DNA of 64,000 nucleotides from an uncultured Cellulomonas sp. Lineage in GTDB: Bacteria; Actinomycetota; Actinomycetes; Actinomycetales; Cellulomonadaceae. The notes below the pieces were generated by a model. That model saw nothing but the letters and a program-made list of their open reading frames with translations. It was not told where the DNA came from and searched no databases. The stretch is taken from positions 47,032-111,031 of the forward strand of contig NZ_CANLTL010000016.1 of assembly GCF_947494015.1 (NCBI RefSeq), read 5' to 3'. The translations under genes and the position numbers were made by a program. Every line of letters starts with the position of its first letter. Positions within the stretch are counted from its first letter, which is position 1. Below, piece after piece: positions 50,501-60,100 of this stretch.

Positions 50501-52096
50501 GAGGGTGATCTCGTTCGCCTTCATCCACTGGCCCTGCATCGTGACACGCACCCGGTCGACCGGCTGCTCAGCGCCCAGCGCGACGTCATAGGTGCCGACC
50601 TGCCCGCCTGTGTCCGTCTCCCCGAGCTTCGCCCACGACCCGGACGCCGTGCGTCCTTCCACGCGGATGCCGCTGGGAGCTTGCTCCGAGAAAACGACCT
50701 GGGCGTTGTCGAGGGTGACAAAACCCGCGTCGTACTTGAAGGTCGCGCTGGCGTTGGAGCTACTCCATGAGGACCAGCGAGACTCGTTGCTGGTGTCGCC
50801 GTCACAGACGAACTGTCCGGAGCCGGTCTCCTGGTACGACACGTTGAAGGACAGACCTGCCACGCCGCACGCGGTGAACGACTCAGTGTCACCCGGCCCG
50901 CCGCCTCCAGGCACTTCATCGGTCGGAAGGGCGATACCGTCGTTGGTGGATGCCTGTCCGAGCTTGCCTTCGTATCCTTCGGTCGAGATACCGGCAGCCT
51001 TGGTCCGGTCCGACTTGGCCGCGGGGTAACGCACAATGTACGACCCAGCATTCGGGCTAAGACCCGCCGCCTGGGCAGCCTCGTACGCCGAGGAGTCGTA
51101 GGGGGTCATGCGAACGGCCGTCGCCTTGAGCGTCATGTCGTCGCGGAGATCGTTGAAGTTGTAGATCCACCACGTCCCCTCCTGCACCGACGTCCCGTAC
51201 AGACCATCTTCGATTCGGGAAGCGGGCTTGTTGGGATCGTAGTCGCCAGACTGGGGGCCGGACGGCTTGGGGAATGTCGAGATCTGCGGGGGGTAGTCCC
51301 GCCCATGCACGGGGACCTGCGGCGTCCCGTCGTATACGCCTGCGGCGTTCTGGGTGTCAAAGTCCGAGCGCAGTTGTCCGACACGATCACCCATCGCCTG
51401 GGCGAAGTCGGTCGTGCCGGCCTCACCGGTCCCGCCGACGTTGATGCTCGCGCCGGGTCGGGCGTGTGTTGCCACGATTTCGTACGGGCCCTCAGGGGTG
51501 TCTGAAGCCAGGACGATCACTTCGGACGCGCTGTAGGTGGCCTTGAGCTCCCAGTGAGCCCAGATCACGTACTTGCCGGTCGGGGCGCGCTCGAAATCGA
51601 CTCGCTCGAGTTTCGCATTCGCCAGCGGGTGGGTCACCGTGCCGTCGGGCAGGGTGTAGGTTGAGTCCGGCCCGGCGACCTTCCCGACCAGTTCCTTGTC
51701 GCGCCAGTCCGTCCCCTTGTACAGGTAGAGGCTGTCGCCACCGGCCGATGAATCGATCTGGGCAGCTCCGATTGAGTAGTAGTACCCGTCGATGTCGCGG
51801 TTGTCCAGGCCCGGTCCGGCCATCGGCTGCCCATCAGACGCGAGACCCGTCGCGTTGTCGACGATGAATTCGTCGGAGGGGGGCACGTCTTCAGCCATCG
51901 CGGGCGCGCTCAGCCCAGCGATCATGGTGATCGCAGTGATTCCGGAGAGCATGCAAGTGCGCCGGCTTCCCGATCTCGCCCTTCTTATGAACGACTCCCT
52001 TCGCTTTGGTGCCGGCGTCGGCAGCGCTGGTGGATTCGCGGACCTCGCCAATCTCTTTGGGGAACTGGCTGCGTTGTCTCTCACTGTTCTTTCCAT
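47525..52096 (-). CDS. 1,523-residue secreted GH43-type glycosidase with an interrupted catalytic domain
   Basis: A long N-region precedes a signal helix (MLSGITAITMIAGLSAPAMA, 49-68), so a later start is likely; the annotated ATG is only one base after AGGAGG. Residues about 91-230 are the first half of a GH43 fold (YYYSIGAAQIDSS, KLERVDFERAPTGKYVIWAH, ATYSASEVIVLASD). The second half resumes at about 838 (SRDYAMFVDEE, YVYLLTSGQSGWYKNQAKYQ, VYLFNGSRW). Between them lie a CBM32-like domain (405-540), a cadherin-like strand domain (541-620) and chitobiase-like beta domains (690-840). After it: F5/8 type C (about 1170-1290), two FIVAR helical repeats and a C-terminal Cys-bracketed domain. Heads the WxL/DUF916 operon. 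Confidence 0.75.
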   Translation of the reverse strand: MERTVRDNAASSPKRLARSANPPALPTPAPKRRESFIRRARSGSRRTCMLSGITAITMIAGLSAPAMAEDVPPSDEFIVDNATGLASDGQPMAGPGLDNRDIDGYYYSIGAAQIDSSAGGDSLYLYKGTDWRDKELVGKVAGPDSTYTLPDGTVTHPLANAKLERVDFERAPTGKYVIWAHWELKATYSASEVIVLASDTPEGPYEIVATHARPGASINVGGTGEAGTTDFAQAMGDRVGQLRSDFDTQNAAGVYDGTPQVPVHGRDYPPQISTFPKPSGPQSGDYDPNKPASRIEDGLYGTSVQEGTWWIYNFNDLRDDMTLKATAVRMTPYDSSAYEAAQAAGLSPNAGSYIVRYPAAKSDRTKAAGISTEGYEGKLGQASTNDGIALPTDEVPGGGGPGDTESFTACGVAGLSFNVSYQETGSGQFVCDGDTSNESRWSSWSSSNASATFKYDAGFVTLDNAQVVFSEQAPSGIRVEGRTASGSWAKLGETDTGGQVGTYDVALGAEQPVDRVRVTMQGQWMKANEITLSVVDEIGEASIDGITFGDSTVRGFKSGTPDYSVAVADLDAIGEVAAVNAKGVVDIEQPTADNGYVATVSVATSADDPVVSRTYTVTFTEQPEGGAGAYDPNTEDNTIPLLDEIDQSGVVAEQYNAVADDSDQRQGLAVPEISPRVDENQGVNSDSASVVANAGDRVYVTADINLQNYKVIVTTDGSDPRTSDTAWQWDNRYHVPDVGITDGLVIKAVSTNFDETEFSDVAETSFTLAGEGTQESADVPVFDPVMTFKSGNYALPEEGGMFGYAELRVLSPTYNAEVYYTMDGADPVPARYGQNIGFGSRDYAMFVDEEKFGGDGKPYFITGQDHIYMRVWGMNDDMTAVDPTKQYDINVAESREAPQAIRGPGGEYVYLLTSGQSGWYKNQAKYQRTEDIASGFASERDGNGYRNGKDEWTKLQPFADNTTYNSQVGGVWNLGTKDEPVYLFNGSRWALFDLGEDLADSTTVWLPLTIDDDAEGPGAATGEEVVIGHDREGTEVKAATYAPAPGLVKVDYSQKVRIDLEAGIVEGGDGTDEIVKIATDEANLGDIDPNNHTPRVIDYQDPGTFYECDKFDPAGLSGETEWVTCPGGELEQQGIIRNFGVDQAFNGLKTDVNNYDGTESIYKGRNEKFFITLDLGQQRDLTSIALSFKSVSGSDNAHRYAVLGSNDNQNWTKIVDKTKNDVPGFMGDDLSGNSYRYVKFQNAQSYDVVHGSGGDWSRGLYELEISAKKLIPLDVVALEAAVGQGALLSEMTDTFTEESLAALTEALAPARELLDTLQHEGEETEHTQGDVGDVATPLINAIRSLKGVDADSGAALAVVDLAEAIVDGEAALAQADEYTHDSVSTLRGAVDNGKSVLDRADDPATTQAEVDAAAGAIRTAIDGLVSVIDLQVTAASTVKCIAGKAVLTVKATNDADAPVGLVATSSFGSKSFANVAAGKSVSQAFSTRLTTLYAGEISVAVSPSSGDVGAHTIAVPYAGIVCN

Positions 52097-52112
52097 CCCT
52101 CCTTGTTTCGAC

Positions 52113-52153
52113 CGTCACGAAGTGACGATCATCGTGAGCGGGACGCTCACGAT
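52113..52153 (-). promoter_or_regulatory. two palindromes in the leader of the GH43 operon
   Basis: CGTCAC-GAA-GTGACG (52113-52127) and ATCGTGAGCG-GGA-CGCTCACGAT (52131-52153), both perfect, lie 17-57 bp upstream of the start. They share the half-site GTGA(C/G)CG and could be operators or stem-loops in the mRNA leader. Confidence 0.55.
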
Positions 52154-52785
52154 CCTTCCGGCGGTGTCGATGCACTCAGCTGCTGTGCATAAGTACCCGT
52201 CGGCCTTCGGGTGGCCGTAAGTTCTGGCGACGAGGGGGTGACTCGTCGGTCCGCTGCAAGCGCCGACTCGTCGTCGGCTTGAAGCGTCGGGAGGCTGTGG
52301 CCACTGACGCGCTGGTTACCACGCCGGGGAACGGCATCATCTGTGGCGACTGTCCTCGACGCTGCAAGCGGGCCGGGCGCGGTTGTCACACGCGGCCGAT
52401 CGCTTGTGCCCACCGGAAAAGTCGGCGATCGGCTCCCGCACGGACGCTGCTAAGGGCGGCTGTTGGGCCGCCGGCAGAAGCGGGAGAGAGAGGCGACGTC
52501 ATCGTCACTGTTGGTTCCGTTCGTTGCACTCCGGGGAGTCGTGCACCAAGCATGTTCACGCTGTCGTTGTTTGCGTAAACACTGACGGTAGTGGTTGACG
52601 GCGAGTCTGTCTAGCAAACTGGGGAGCAGGTGTAGACGGGCTTCATCGCCGGGCAGAGAGCGCGACGAGAGCGACTGGCTCCTGAGCAGCGACCGCCATC
52701 AAGGGACTTGGACTGCGCTGAAGTCCCCTGGCGCACGCCGGATGCGTTATTCGGTGACAGTGGATTCAGCGTGGATACTGCTTGG
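52154..52785. other. long divergent intergenic region
   Basis: No gene. It separates the GH43 operon from the DeoR remnant and carries the palindromic element at 52568-52581. Such a length suggests complex control. Confidence 0.5.
52568..52581. promoter_or_regulatory. LacI/DeoR-like operator candidate
   Basis: TGTTT-GCGT-AAACA is a dyad with a CG centre, of the type bound by LacI-family regulators. A related half-conserved site, TGTTTACGTCACCA, lies at 63636-63649 upstream of the largest glycosidase gene. Confidence 0.4.
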
Positions 52786-53560
52786 ATGCTCGCCACCCAG
52801 CGTCAGGAGCGGATCCTTGCTGAGGTCCGCACGCGCGGTGCTGCGCGGGTCACCGACCTCGTGGCCGCGCTGGACGTCTCAGACATGACGGTCCGCCGCG
52901 ACATCGCCGAGCTCGCCCGCCGGGGGCTCGTCCGACGTGTGTATGGGGGCGCGGTGAGCCCGCCAGCACACCGCGCACGAGCAGAGGTTTACGACGAAGC
53001 GCGGGCTGGCCGCGGCTCAGGAGCTGGTGATCGCCCGTGCAGCGCTGGCCCACGTCACCCCGAATCGTCGATCGCCCTTTCGGCAGGCTCTACGACGCAC
53101 GCTCTGGCCGAGCCCATCGCGGCTGCGTCGCACCTGCGCCCCCTCACGGTCGTGACGAACTCCGTGCCTGTGTCGGACGCTCTGCACGCCGTCGGACGCA
53201 TGCCGCAGTCGTCCGGCGACGCGCAGGGTCTGGATGTCGTGCTGACCGGTGGCGTGCGGACGCCGTCGGATGCGCTGGTGGGGCCGGTGGCCGACGCCGC
53301 CCTGGGGCAACTGCGGGTTGACCGGCTTCTTTCTTGGCGTCCACGGCCTAGGAGCCGACGGTCTGACCACCCCCAACCTCCTGGAGGCGCAGACCGACCG
53401 TGCCCTCATCGCGTGTGCCGGTGAGGTCGTGGTGCTGGCCGACCGCAGCAAGTGGGCGTCTTCGGGCAACAGCAGGTCGGCCCACTCCTACGCGTACGCG
53501 ACCGCGCTGTACACCTCGGTGTCCTCGAATTCTCGCACCCGTACCCTGCGTCGGGCCGAC
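52786..53560 (+). pseudogene. DeoR-family regulator, multiply frameshifted
   Basis: ATG 52786. QRQERILAEVRTRGAARVTD, LDVSDMTVRRDIAELARRGL VRRVYGG is a perfect DeoR HTH. The sense then jumps frame (EQRFTTKRGLAAAQELVIAR around 52980-53060), returns (SSIALSAGSTTHALAEPI) and jumps again near 53325 to FFLGVHGLGADGLTTPNLLE and VVVLADRSKW, the sugar-phosphate-sensing end. At least three frameshifts in otherwise well-kept text: dead, or poor sequence. It should have governed the flanking glycosidase genes. Confidence 0.75.
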
Positions 53561-53600
53561 TGCCTGGGAAAGCCCGCCCACCGCCGACGAAGTCCGTGGT

Positions 53601-53677
53601 ACCTGACCCGCAGACCGCCGCGGCCACGTGCCGGGCTCGGGTGCGGACGCGGCGGAGCGGGCCGGTGAGGATGATCC
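53601..53677. repeat. 77-bp exact repeat, copy 1
   Basis: Identical to 63924-64000, where it runs off the window. It begins ACCTGACCCGCAGACC and includes the left arm of the terminator below. Confidence 0.9.
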
Positions 53678-53693
53678 ACCGGCCCGCTCCGCC
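53651..53693. terminator. strong bidirectional terminator
   Basis: 17-bp perfect stem (GGCGGAGCGGGCCGGTG / CACCGGCCCGCTCCGCC) with a 9-base loop, between the DeoR remnant and the convergent GH43-SLH gene. Confidence 0.88.
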
Positions 53694-53703
53694 CGGTGCA
53701 CGC

Positions 53704-56700
53704 TCAGTCGTCGATGCGCAGCACGCCGACGAACGTGTCGTACCGGTGGAGGAACGCGGCGATCGCCTGCCGGGTGACCGGGCGGGTCTTGCCGAACACC
53801 TCGCCGTCGTAACCCTGTGCGATACCGGCGCGCGCGGTCCATGCGATGGCCTCGGCGAACTGGTCATCGACGGGCACATCGACGAAGCCCCCGGTGCCGC
53901 CGACGGCCGGCTCACCGGCCAACCGGTGCAGGAATGCTGCCGCCGCCTGCCGGCTCACCGGCTTCGTTGCTCCGAACGTCCCGTCGTCGTACCCCTGGGC
54001 GAGCCCTTGCGCGGCCATCCACTCGATCGCGACGTAGAACTGGTGGTCGGGGCCGACGTCGGTGAACGTCGGTGCGCCGTCCGGCACGAACTCCTCTCCG
54101 GAGTACCGGTAGAGGAAGGCAGCCATCGCCTGCCGAGAGACGGGATGCGCCGGGTAGAAGTACACCTGGTCACCGACCCGGGTGCCGTTGGCCAGACCGC
54201 GCTCGGCGAGCCAGCGGATGTCCGTGTAGAAGGCATCACCCGCCCTCACGTCGACGAACTCCGGCACCGGCCGCGGCTTGGGATCGGGCTCCGGGGCGGG
54301 GACGGCGGAGACCATGAGCCAGCTGACCTGGATGTCCGGTGACCTCGTAGGTTCGATCGTCACCGTGATGGTCCCGCCTTCGCCGACGACGATGCCGTCG
54401 TAGGTGCCGGACGTGTACGCGCTCGCGAACAGCCGCTCCTCGTCGACCATGGCCCCGTTCACCGAGACCCGGGCGGCGCGGTTCGCCTGTGGCCACGGGT
54501 CGTGGTACCCGGCCCGGACGGTGTACGTGCCGGGCGTCAGCCCGCCGAAGGTGTAGACGAGCGGCTGCTTCTCCATGGCATAGCGCAGGGTGCTGTAGAT
54601 GTCCCCCGCCGCGTCTCCCGCGGTACCGCTGGCACCGGTGAAACCCCAGCTGGTCCCTGTGACGGGGTCGGCTCCGAGCTGCTGCTCCGGCAGCGAGTTG
54701 AGCAGCGCTCCTTCGGCCTCGGCGACGTCGACGATGCGCCGCCAGTCGGCCGTCTCCGCGCCGCCGGCGTTCACTACGTAGCGCAAATCGTGCGGGACGA
54801 CGAGCACGTCCCGGGTGAACGTGCGCCCGTCGGCTAGCACGCCGCGCACCTTGCTCACCCCCGGCTGGGTGACGGTGGTCTCGTCCCAGGTCACGGGTAG
54901 CTGTACCGACGTGCCTTCGGTGGTGACCCGGACCTCGGCCGGCAGGTCGCGCGTGTCGCCGAGCCAGACGTGGTCTGGCATCGCGGTGTCGACCGTCCAC
55001 CGCTGGTAGGGCTCGAGGTCGGTCAGGTCCCACTCCTGCGGCGCGGTGAGGGAGACCGTCCCGCCCTCGCCGAAGCGGATGGGCAGCCACACGTACGGGG
55101 CCGCGGCTAGGTCGTCGGGCGTCCAGCGGTCGCCCATGAAGATGAATCTGCCGGTTGCGGGGTCCACGGGGATCACCGAGGTGCTTTGCGACCGGAACGT
55201 GTTGGCGGCGCCCTCGCCCGTGATCGGGTTGCCCCGGTCGGTCCACTGACCCAGGACCTCGGTCGCCGTCGCGTACTGGGCCGGGTTTGGGTCCCACCCG
55301 GTCGCACCGGAGGTGATGAGGTAGTACGTCCCCTGAGACTTAAACATCGCCGGCGCCTCACGCTGGTTGCACGGCAGAGTCCGGACGAAGTCCCGCCCCT
55401 GGACGGCGTCCTGCGGTGCAGCGGACAGGTAGGTGTAGTCGGCGTCCAACTTGGAGATGTACATCGTCCGGTTCTCCTCGGACGAGTAGATGATGTACGC
55501 CGTGCCGTCATCGTCGACGAAGAGGTTCATGTCGCGCGCCATGCCGCCGGCGGGGTCGAACGCCGCGCCCGTGCCGCACCACGTCACCGAGTCGCTCGGG
55601 ACGTTGTTAAGGCGGTAGGAGTCAATCCATCGAAAAGGCCCGGTGGGCGAGTCGGCCACCGCGACGCCCGCCTCGGCGCGAGCGTAGGTCGAGGTGCTCG
55701 TGGGCGAATCCGGACCATCGGAGTGGACCCACATTACCCACTGGTCCGTGGTCTCGTTGTAGATGACCTTCGGGCGCTCGAGGATCGACGGCGCCGCCCA
55801 GCCGTCAGTGCGGACGGAATTGGTGGACAGGTCCCGCCACACCACCTCGCGCTGCTCGGTGGTGTAGTCGGCATAGAGGCCCGCGAAGTACTCGTCGGTC
55901 GTGAACTGGTCCGGTGAGCTCATCGCCCGCAGGGCCAGTCCCTCGTCGGTCCAGTTGTACAGGTCGCGCGAGGAGTACACGTGCACCCCGGGGCTGTCGT
56001 AGTAGCCGTTGGAGCGGTCCTCGCCGTACCAGTACCAGATCCGCTCACCCGCCTCGTCCGTGGCTGGGACGACCTGGCCCCCGTGGGCCTGGATCACCCG
56101 TCCGTCGGTGTCGAGCCATGGCTCGCCCGGACGGAAGGAGTCGTACGTGACGATCGGTCGCAGCGCGGCGTGGGCGACGGCCACCGCTCGGTAGGCCGCC
56201 TCAATCGCGACGACGTCCGTCGACCCGGCGTCCGCGAGTGCGCGCGCCTCGTCGAGCGCTGCGCGCAGGTCGGCCACGCTCTCCGGGGCGTACCCGGCCG
56301 CCTCCTCGTCGCTCAGGGCGAACCGGGCGATCTGGGCCTCGAGGACGGGGACCGTCCACTGCTGATCCGCGCGCACGATGACGTAGCTGACCATCGGGTC
56401 GGCGTCGGCGCTCGTCCGGTCAACAGGGCTGGCCACGGCGACGTCGAGGGTGCCGTCGGACACCTGCACGTCGGCGTAGCTCTTCTCGAGCGGGCCAGTG
56501 CCGGTGTCGAAGGTCTCCAGGTCCTGGCCCTCGGCGCGCGTGACGACCTGGCGACCACCCCACCCGGAAGGCACCGAGAACCCGACCGTGAGGTCGTAGG
56601 TGCCGGACGGCAGGTCAAAGGCGTAGGCGACCTGCCGCGTGCGCAGGTCCGCGCCGGCCGGCTCGTCGTCGTAGCGGAGGGACACCAGCCGGTCATTGCC

Positions 56701-57054
56701 GGTGCTCGTGTTGGCCACCGGGTTTGAGGTCGCGTCGACGACGTAGCCCCAGCTGTGCCCCGTGCGGGCGTCGGTGCTGTACGGCTGATCGGTGAGCGTC
56801 TGGTACAGCCCCAGGTGGTCGCCGTCCGCGACGGAGTCGACGACCTGGGCACCGACGTTCGCGAAGTACAGCGTGAAGTCGCTCGCTACGAGCGTCTCGG
56901 GGGTGAGCTCGGGATAGGTTTCGGCGGCGGCTGCCGGTGACGCCAGCAGCCCGAACCCGAGTACTGCGGTGGTGGCGCCCGCGACGATCGATCGTCCGCG
57001 CGTCCTGGGTGGTGTGGGTCTCAACACTCTCTCCATCGTCTTTGACGAGTTCAC
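53704..57054 (-). CDS. secreted GH43 glycosidase with three SLH repeats, 1,116 aa
   Basis: Signal peptide to about residue 44 (RSIVAGATTAVLGFGLLASP-AAAA). A carbohydrate-binding-like beta domain (57-240), a FIVAR-like helix pair (250-298), then a GH43 propeller (about 301-680): RVIQAHGGQVVPATD, WYWYGEDRSNGYYDSPG, ILERPKVIYNETTDQWVMWV, RDMNLFVDDDGTAYIIYSS, REAPAMFKSQGTYYLITSGA. QAHGG plus the RDM motif point to the exo-beta-1,3-galactanase-like subfamily. A bacterial Ig-like domain and a malectin-like domain (755-920) follow, then three SLH repeats (930-1110: FVDVRAGDAFYTDIRWLAER, FTDVGPDHQFYVAIEWMAAQ, FVDVPVDDQFAEAIAWTARA) that attach it to the wall. 74 bp after the next gene on the same strand. 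Confidence 0.88.
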   Translation of the reverse strand: MNSSKTMERVLRPTPPRTRGRSIVAGATTAVLGFGLLASPAAAAETYPELTPETLVASDFTLYFANVGAQVVDSVADGDHLGLYQTLTDQPYSTDARTGHSWGYVVDATSNPVANTSTGNDRLVSLRYDDEPAGADLRTRQVAYAFDLPSGTYDLTVGFSVPSGWGGRQVVTRAEGQDLETFDTGTGPLEKSYADVQVSDGTLDVAVASPVDRTSADADPMVSYVIVRADQQWTVPVLEAQIARFALSDEEAAGYAPESVADLRAALDEARALADAGSTDVVAIEAAYRAVAVAHAALRPIVTYDSFRPGEPWLDTDGRVIQAHGGQVVPATDEAGERIWYWYGEDRSNGYYDSPGVHVYSSRDLYNWTDEGLALRAMSSPDQFTTDEYFAGLYADYTTEQREVVWRDLSTNSVRTDGWAAPSILERPKVIYNETTDQWVMWVHSDGPDSPTSTSTYARAEAGVAVADSPTGPFRWIDSYRLNNVPSDSVTWCGTGAAFDPAGGMARDMNLFVDDDGTAYIIYSSEENRTMYISKLDADYTYLSAAPQDAVQGRDFVRTLPCNQREAPAMFKSQGTYYLITSGATGWDPNPAQYATATEVLGQWTDRGNPITGEGAANTFRSQSTSVIPVDPATGRFIFMGDRWTPDDLAAAPYVWLPIRFGEGGTVSLTAPQEWDLTDLEPYQRWTVDTAMPDHVWLGDTRDLPAEVRVTTEGTSVQLPVTWDETTVTQPGVSKVRGVLADGRTFTRDVLVVPHDLRYVVNAGGAETADWRRIVDVAEAEGALLNSLPEQQLGADPVTGTSWGFTGASGTAGDAAGDIYSTLRYAMEKQPLVYTFGGLTPGTYTVRAGYHDPWPQANRAARVSVNGAMVDEERLFASAYTSGTYDGIVVGEGGTITVTIEPTRSPDIQVSWLMVSAVPAPEPDPKPRPVPEFVDVRAGDAFYTDIRWLAERGLANGTRVGDQVYFYPAHPVSRQAMAAFLYRYSGEEFVPDGAPTFTDVGPDHQFYVAIEWMAAQGLAQGYDDGTFGATKPVSRQAAAAFLHRLAGEPAVGGTGGFVDVPVDDQFAEAIAWTARAGIAQGYDGEVFGKTRPVTRQAIAAFLHRYDTFVGVLRIDD

Positions 57055-57131
57055 GGCCCGACACCGGAGGGGAGGGGCAGCTCAAGGCAGCCCAGCTCCC
57101 CTCCGGTGCGGATTGAGGTGCCCCTGCAGAC

Positions 57132-60100
57132 TCAGCGGCAGGCGAGTACGTCCCAGCGCACCTCCATTTCCGACTGGAAGCCAGCGCCACCCCCGATCCG
57201 GTGGGAGCTCACCACTCCGGTACCCCCTGGCAGTGGCGACCCGCCCGCCTTGAACGTCACCTGCGTGCTCTCACCGGGTGCAAGCCGGACGGGCTTCTTG
57301 CTCTCGCCGAGTGGCGTGGTCACCCGTGCGAGCACAGCCACCGACTCGTTGTTCTGCAGGTGCACCGTGAGGCGGGGCGCGTTCCCGACGCACGCCGTGG
57401 TAGTGCTCACCGTGAGCGCGACCTGGTCGTTCGTCCCAGGAGCCCACTCGGGGGTGACCCAGGCCGAGGGCAACGACGCCTCCGACGTGCCGACCGCATT
57501 GGTCGCGGTCACGATGAAGGAGTACGCCGTGCCGTTCGTCAGCCCCTCGACGCGGCACGTCGTGGCGCCGGTGGTGGAGCAGCCGGCGCCACCCTCCGTC
57601 GTCGTCACGGTGTAGCCGGTGACGGGCGTCCCGCCGTCCGACGCCGACGAAACCCAGCTGACCAGCACCGACCCGTCTCCCGCCGTCACCGACACGGCCG
57701 AGGGAGCCTCGGGCGTCGTCGCCGCGACCAGCGCCTCGATGGCCTTCGTCAGTGCCGCCGTGGCGGTGTCGACCTCCAACTGGGACGATTCACCACTGCG
57801 AACGGCCAGCGCCCCGTCCAGGGCCTCGCGCAGCCCCGCCAGGCTTTCGGCCGTGTAGACGACTTCCGTCTGCTCGACCAGCGCCTCGGCCTGCGCGATC
57901 GCCGCGTCCAGCGCAGTGGTGTCCACGGGCTCAGCCTGCGCCGGGCCGTAGACCTGCACTTCGACGAGGCCGGCAGCCCAGCCCGCTGCACTGCCGTTGT
58001 GGTCATTGGTCACACCGTCGACCGCGACCTGGACGTAGCGGAACTGACCCGTGACCGTGTCAGACGTGAACCCGACCGTCCGGTTGGAGGACCGGTTCGC
58101 CAACGTCGTCCACGTCACCCCGTCGTTGCTGCCCGACAGGACGTACTGGCTGTAGGCCTCCGAGCCGTTGTAGCTGCGCCAGCTGATGTCGACACGGCTC
58201 AGGTCCTCCGGCTGACCGAGGTCGACCTGCCAGGTGTACGTGGTGGTGTCGCCTGGGTAGAAGTAGTGGCTGTTGTCGTACGGGCTGGTCGTGTAGTCGA
58301 TGCCGTCGTTGGCTGCCGCCGCTGCGCTGGCGAGCGGCTCCTCGCCCGGATCGGCGACGGCGTCGGTGTACCCGGGCGACAGGCTCCCCGAGGGTGTGGC
58401 ACTGACGGGCTTGCCCTCCGAGAGCAAAGTGCTGCCGCTCGCGTCGATTTGACCGGTCTCCGTGTCGAGCGACCATGCGTCGGTGTACTCAAGCGTCACG
58501 TCGTGCGTGGCCGGGTCGATCTGCATCGGCAGCCAGACGTAGGTCGACATGCTGAGCGCGGACGGCACCCAGCGGTCGCCCATGTAGACGAACGAGCTGC
58601 CGCCGTCCGTCGTGTCCAGCTCCATGATGTACGTGGGCTGGCTCTTGAACGTGGTGTTGTTGCCGACGTTGATGTTCTCCGACCACCCGTCCGGGTTCGA
58701 CAGGTCCGTGGTGTATGCGTACTTCAGCTGGTTCGCGTACCACCCCGACTGACCCGACGTGAACAGGTAGAACACGCCGTCGACCTCGGCGACCGCGGTC
58801 GCCTCGCGGCTCTCCCCGTTGAACAGCGGGTAGGAGTTCTCGTAGTCCGCGTGGAGGTAGTCGTCCGTCAGCGGGTAGATGCGCAGCTGCTCGTGCGCCT
58901 CGGCCGAGATGAGCCAGGCGCCACCGTCCGGGTCCTCGTACACGGTCATGTCGCGCGACTGGTGCCCGTTGGGCGTGTTGCCCGCCTCGATGTAGGCCTG
59001 CTCGGCAGCCTCGTAAGAACCTTCCGTCGCGATCAGCGCCTCGATCGCGTGCTCCTGCTCGAGGTCCCAGACCTCACCCTCGCCGGGGCGACCGTGGTAG
59101 AGGACCTGGTAGTCGCCGTCGATGGTCGGGCTCGTCGCGACGACCACCTCGGAGGCGGAATAGGAGTCAGCCGTCTCCCAGTGGCCCCACAGGACGAACA
59201 TGTCGGTCGCGTCGTTGTAGAGCAGCTTGGGCCGCTCGACCTTGCAGGTCGCCGCGCCGAGGACACCGCAGTCCAGACCCTCAGCCTCGGGCAGGAGGAT
59301 GTGATCCACGAACTCCCAGTTCAGCAGGTCCTGCGACCGGTACAGGCTGGTGCCGTTGAAGGACGCCCCGTTGTGGGACTTGTCCTCACCGACCCAGTAG
59401 TACCACCCGTCGTGCTCGAGGAAGCCGCCACCGTGCGCCTGGATGGTGTTGCCGGCGGTGTCGAACCATGGCTGCCCCACCGGCACCGAGGTGTAGTCCC
59501 CCTCGTGGACGACGATCGTGTACGAGGCCGTCGTCACGGTGCTCGAGACACCGTTGCCGACCGCGACCGCGTTGACGACCGCCGAGCTGGACAGCGTGAA
59601 CGGGCCGTCGTACCGCGTGCCGTTGACCCGGCTCGGGGTGCTGCCGTCCGTCGTGTAATAGACGACTGCGCCCTCCGGGGCCGTGATCGTGATCTGCTGG
59701 GCGCTGCCGTAGATCGCCGCCGCACTCGGTGCGGTCGTCGGCGCGGCCACCGTGTCTGCGCTCAGGTCCCAGGTCTGGGCACCCTCGGCGACTGCGAACC
59801 ACGTCACGGTCGCGCCCTGCCAGGTGAGGTTGGTCAACCGGAGCTGGACCGTACCCACGCCGGACTCGGGCAGGGTGAACGTGCCGGCCATGCTGTATGA
59901 ACGATCGGACGCCGAGATGTCACCCACGCTGCTCTGGACGATCTGGTGGGTCACCCCGGCGGCGTCGACCAGTGTCGCCTGCACCTGGCGGTCACCGGCC
60001 GACCACCACTCCTGGATCCCGAGCGCGACCGTGTAGTCCCCGGCCTCGCTCAGCTGCAAGGTGTAGGTGATCGGGTTACCGGCGCCGTTGCGCCCGTAGT

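Noticed and set aside
57201..59900. 899-residue plus-strand open frame
   Set aside because: Antisense to the two-module GH43 gene; composition bias only.
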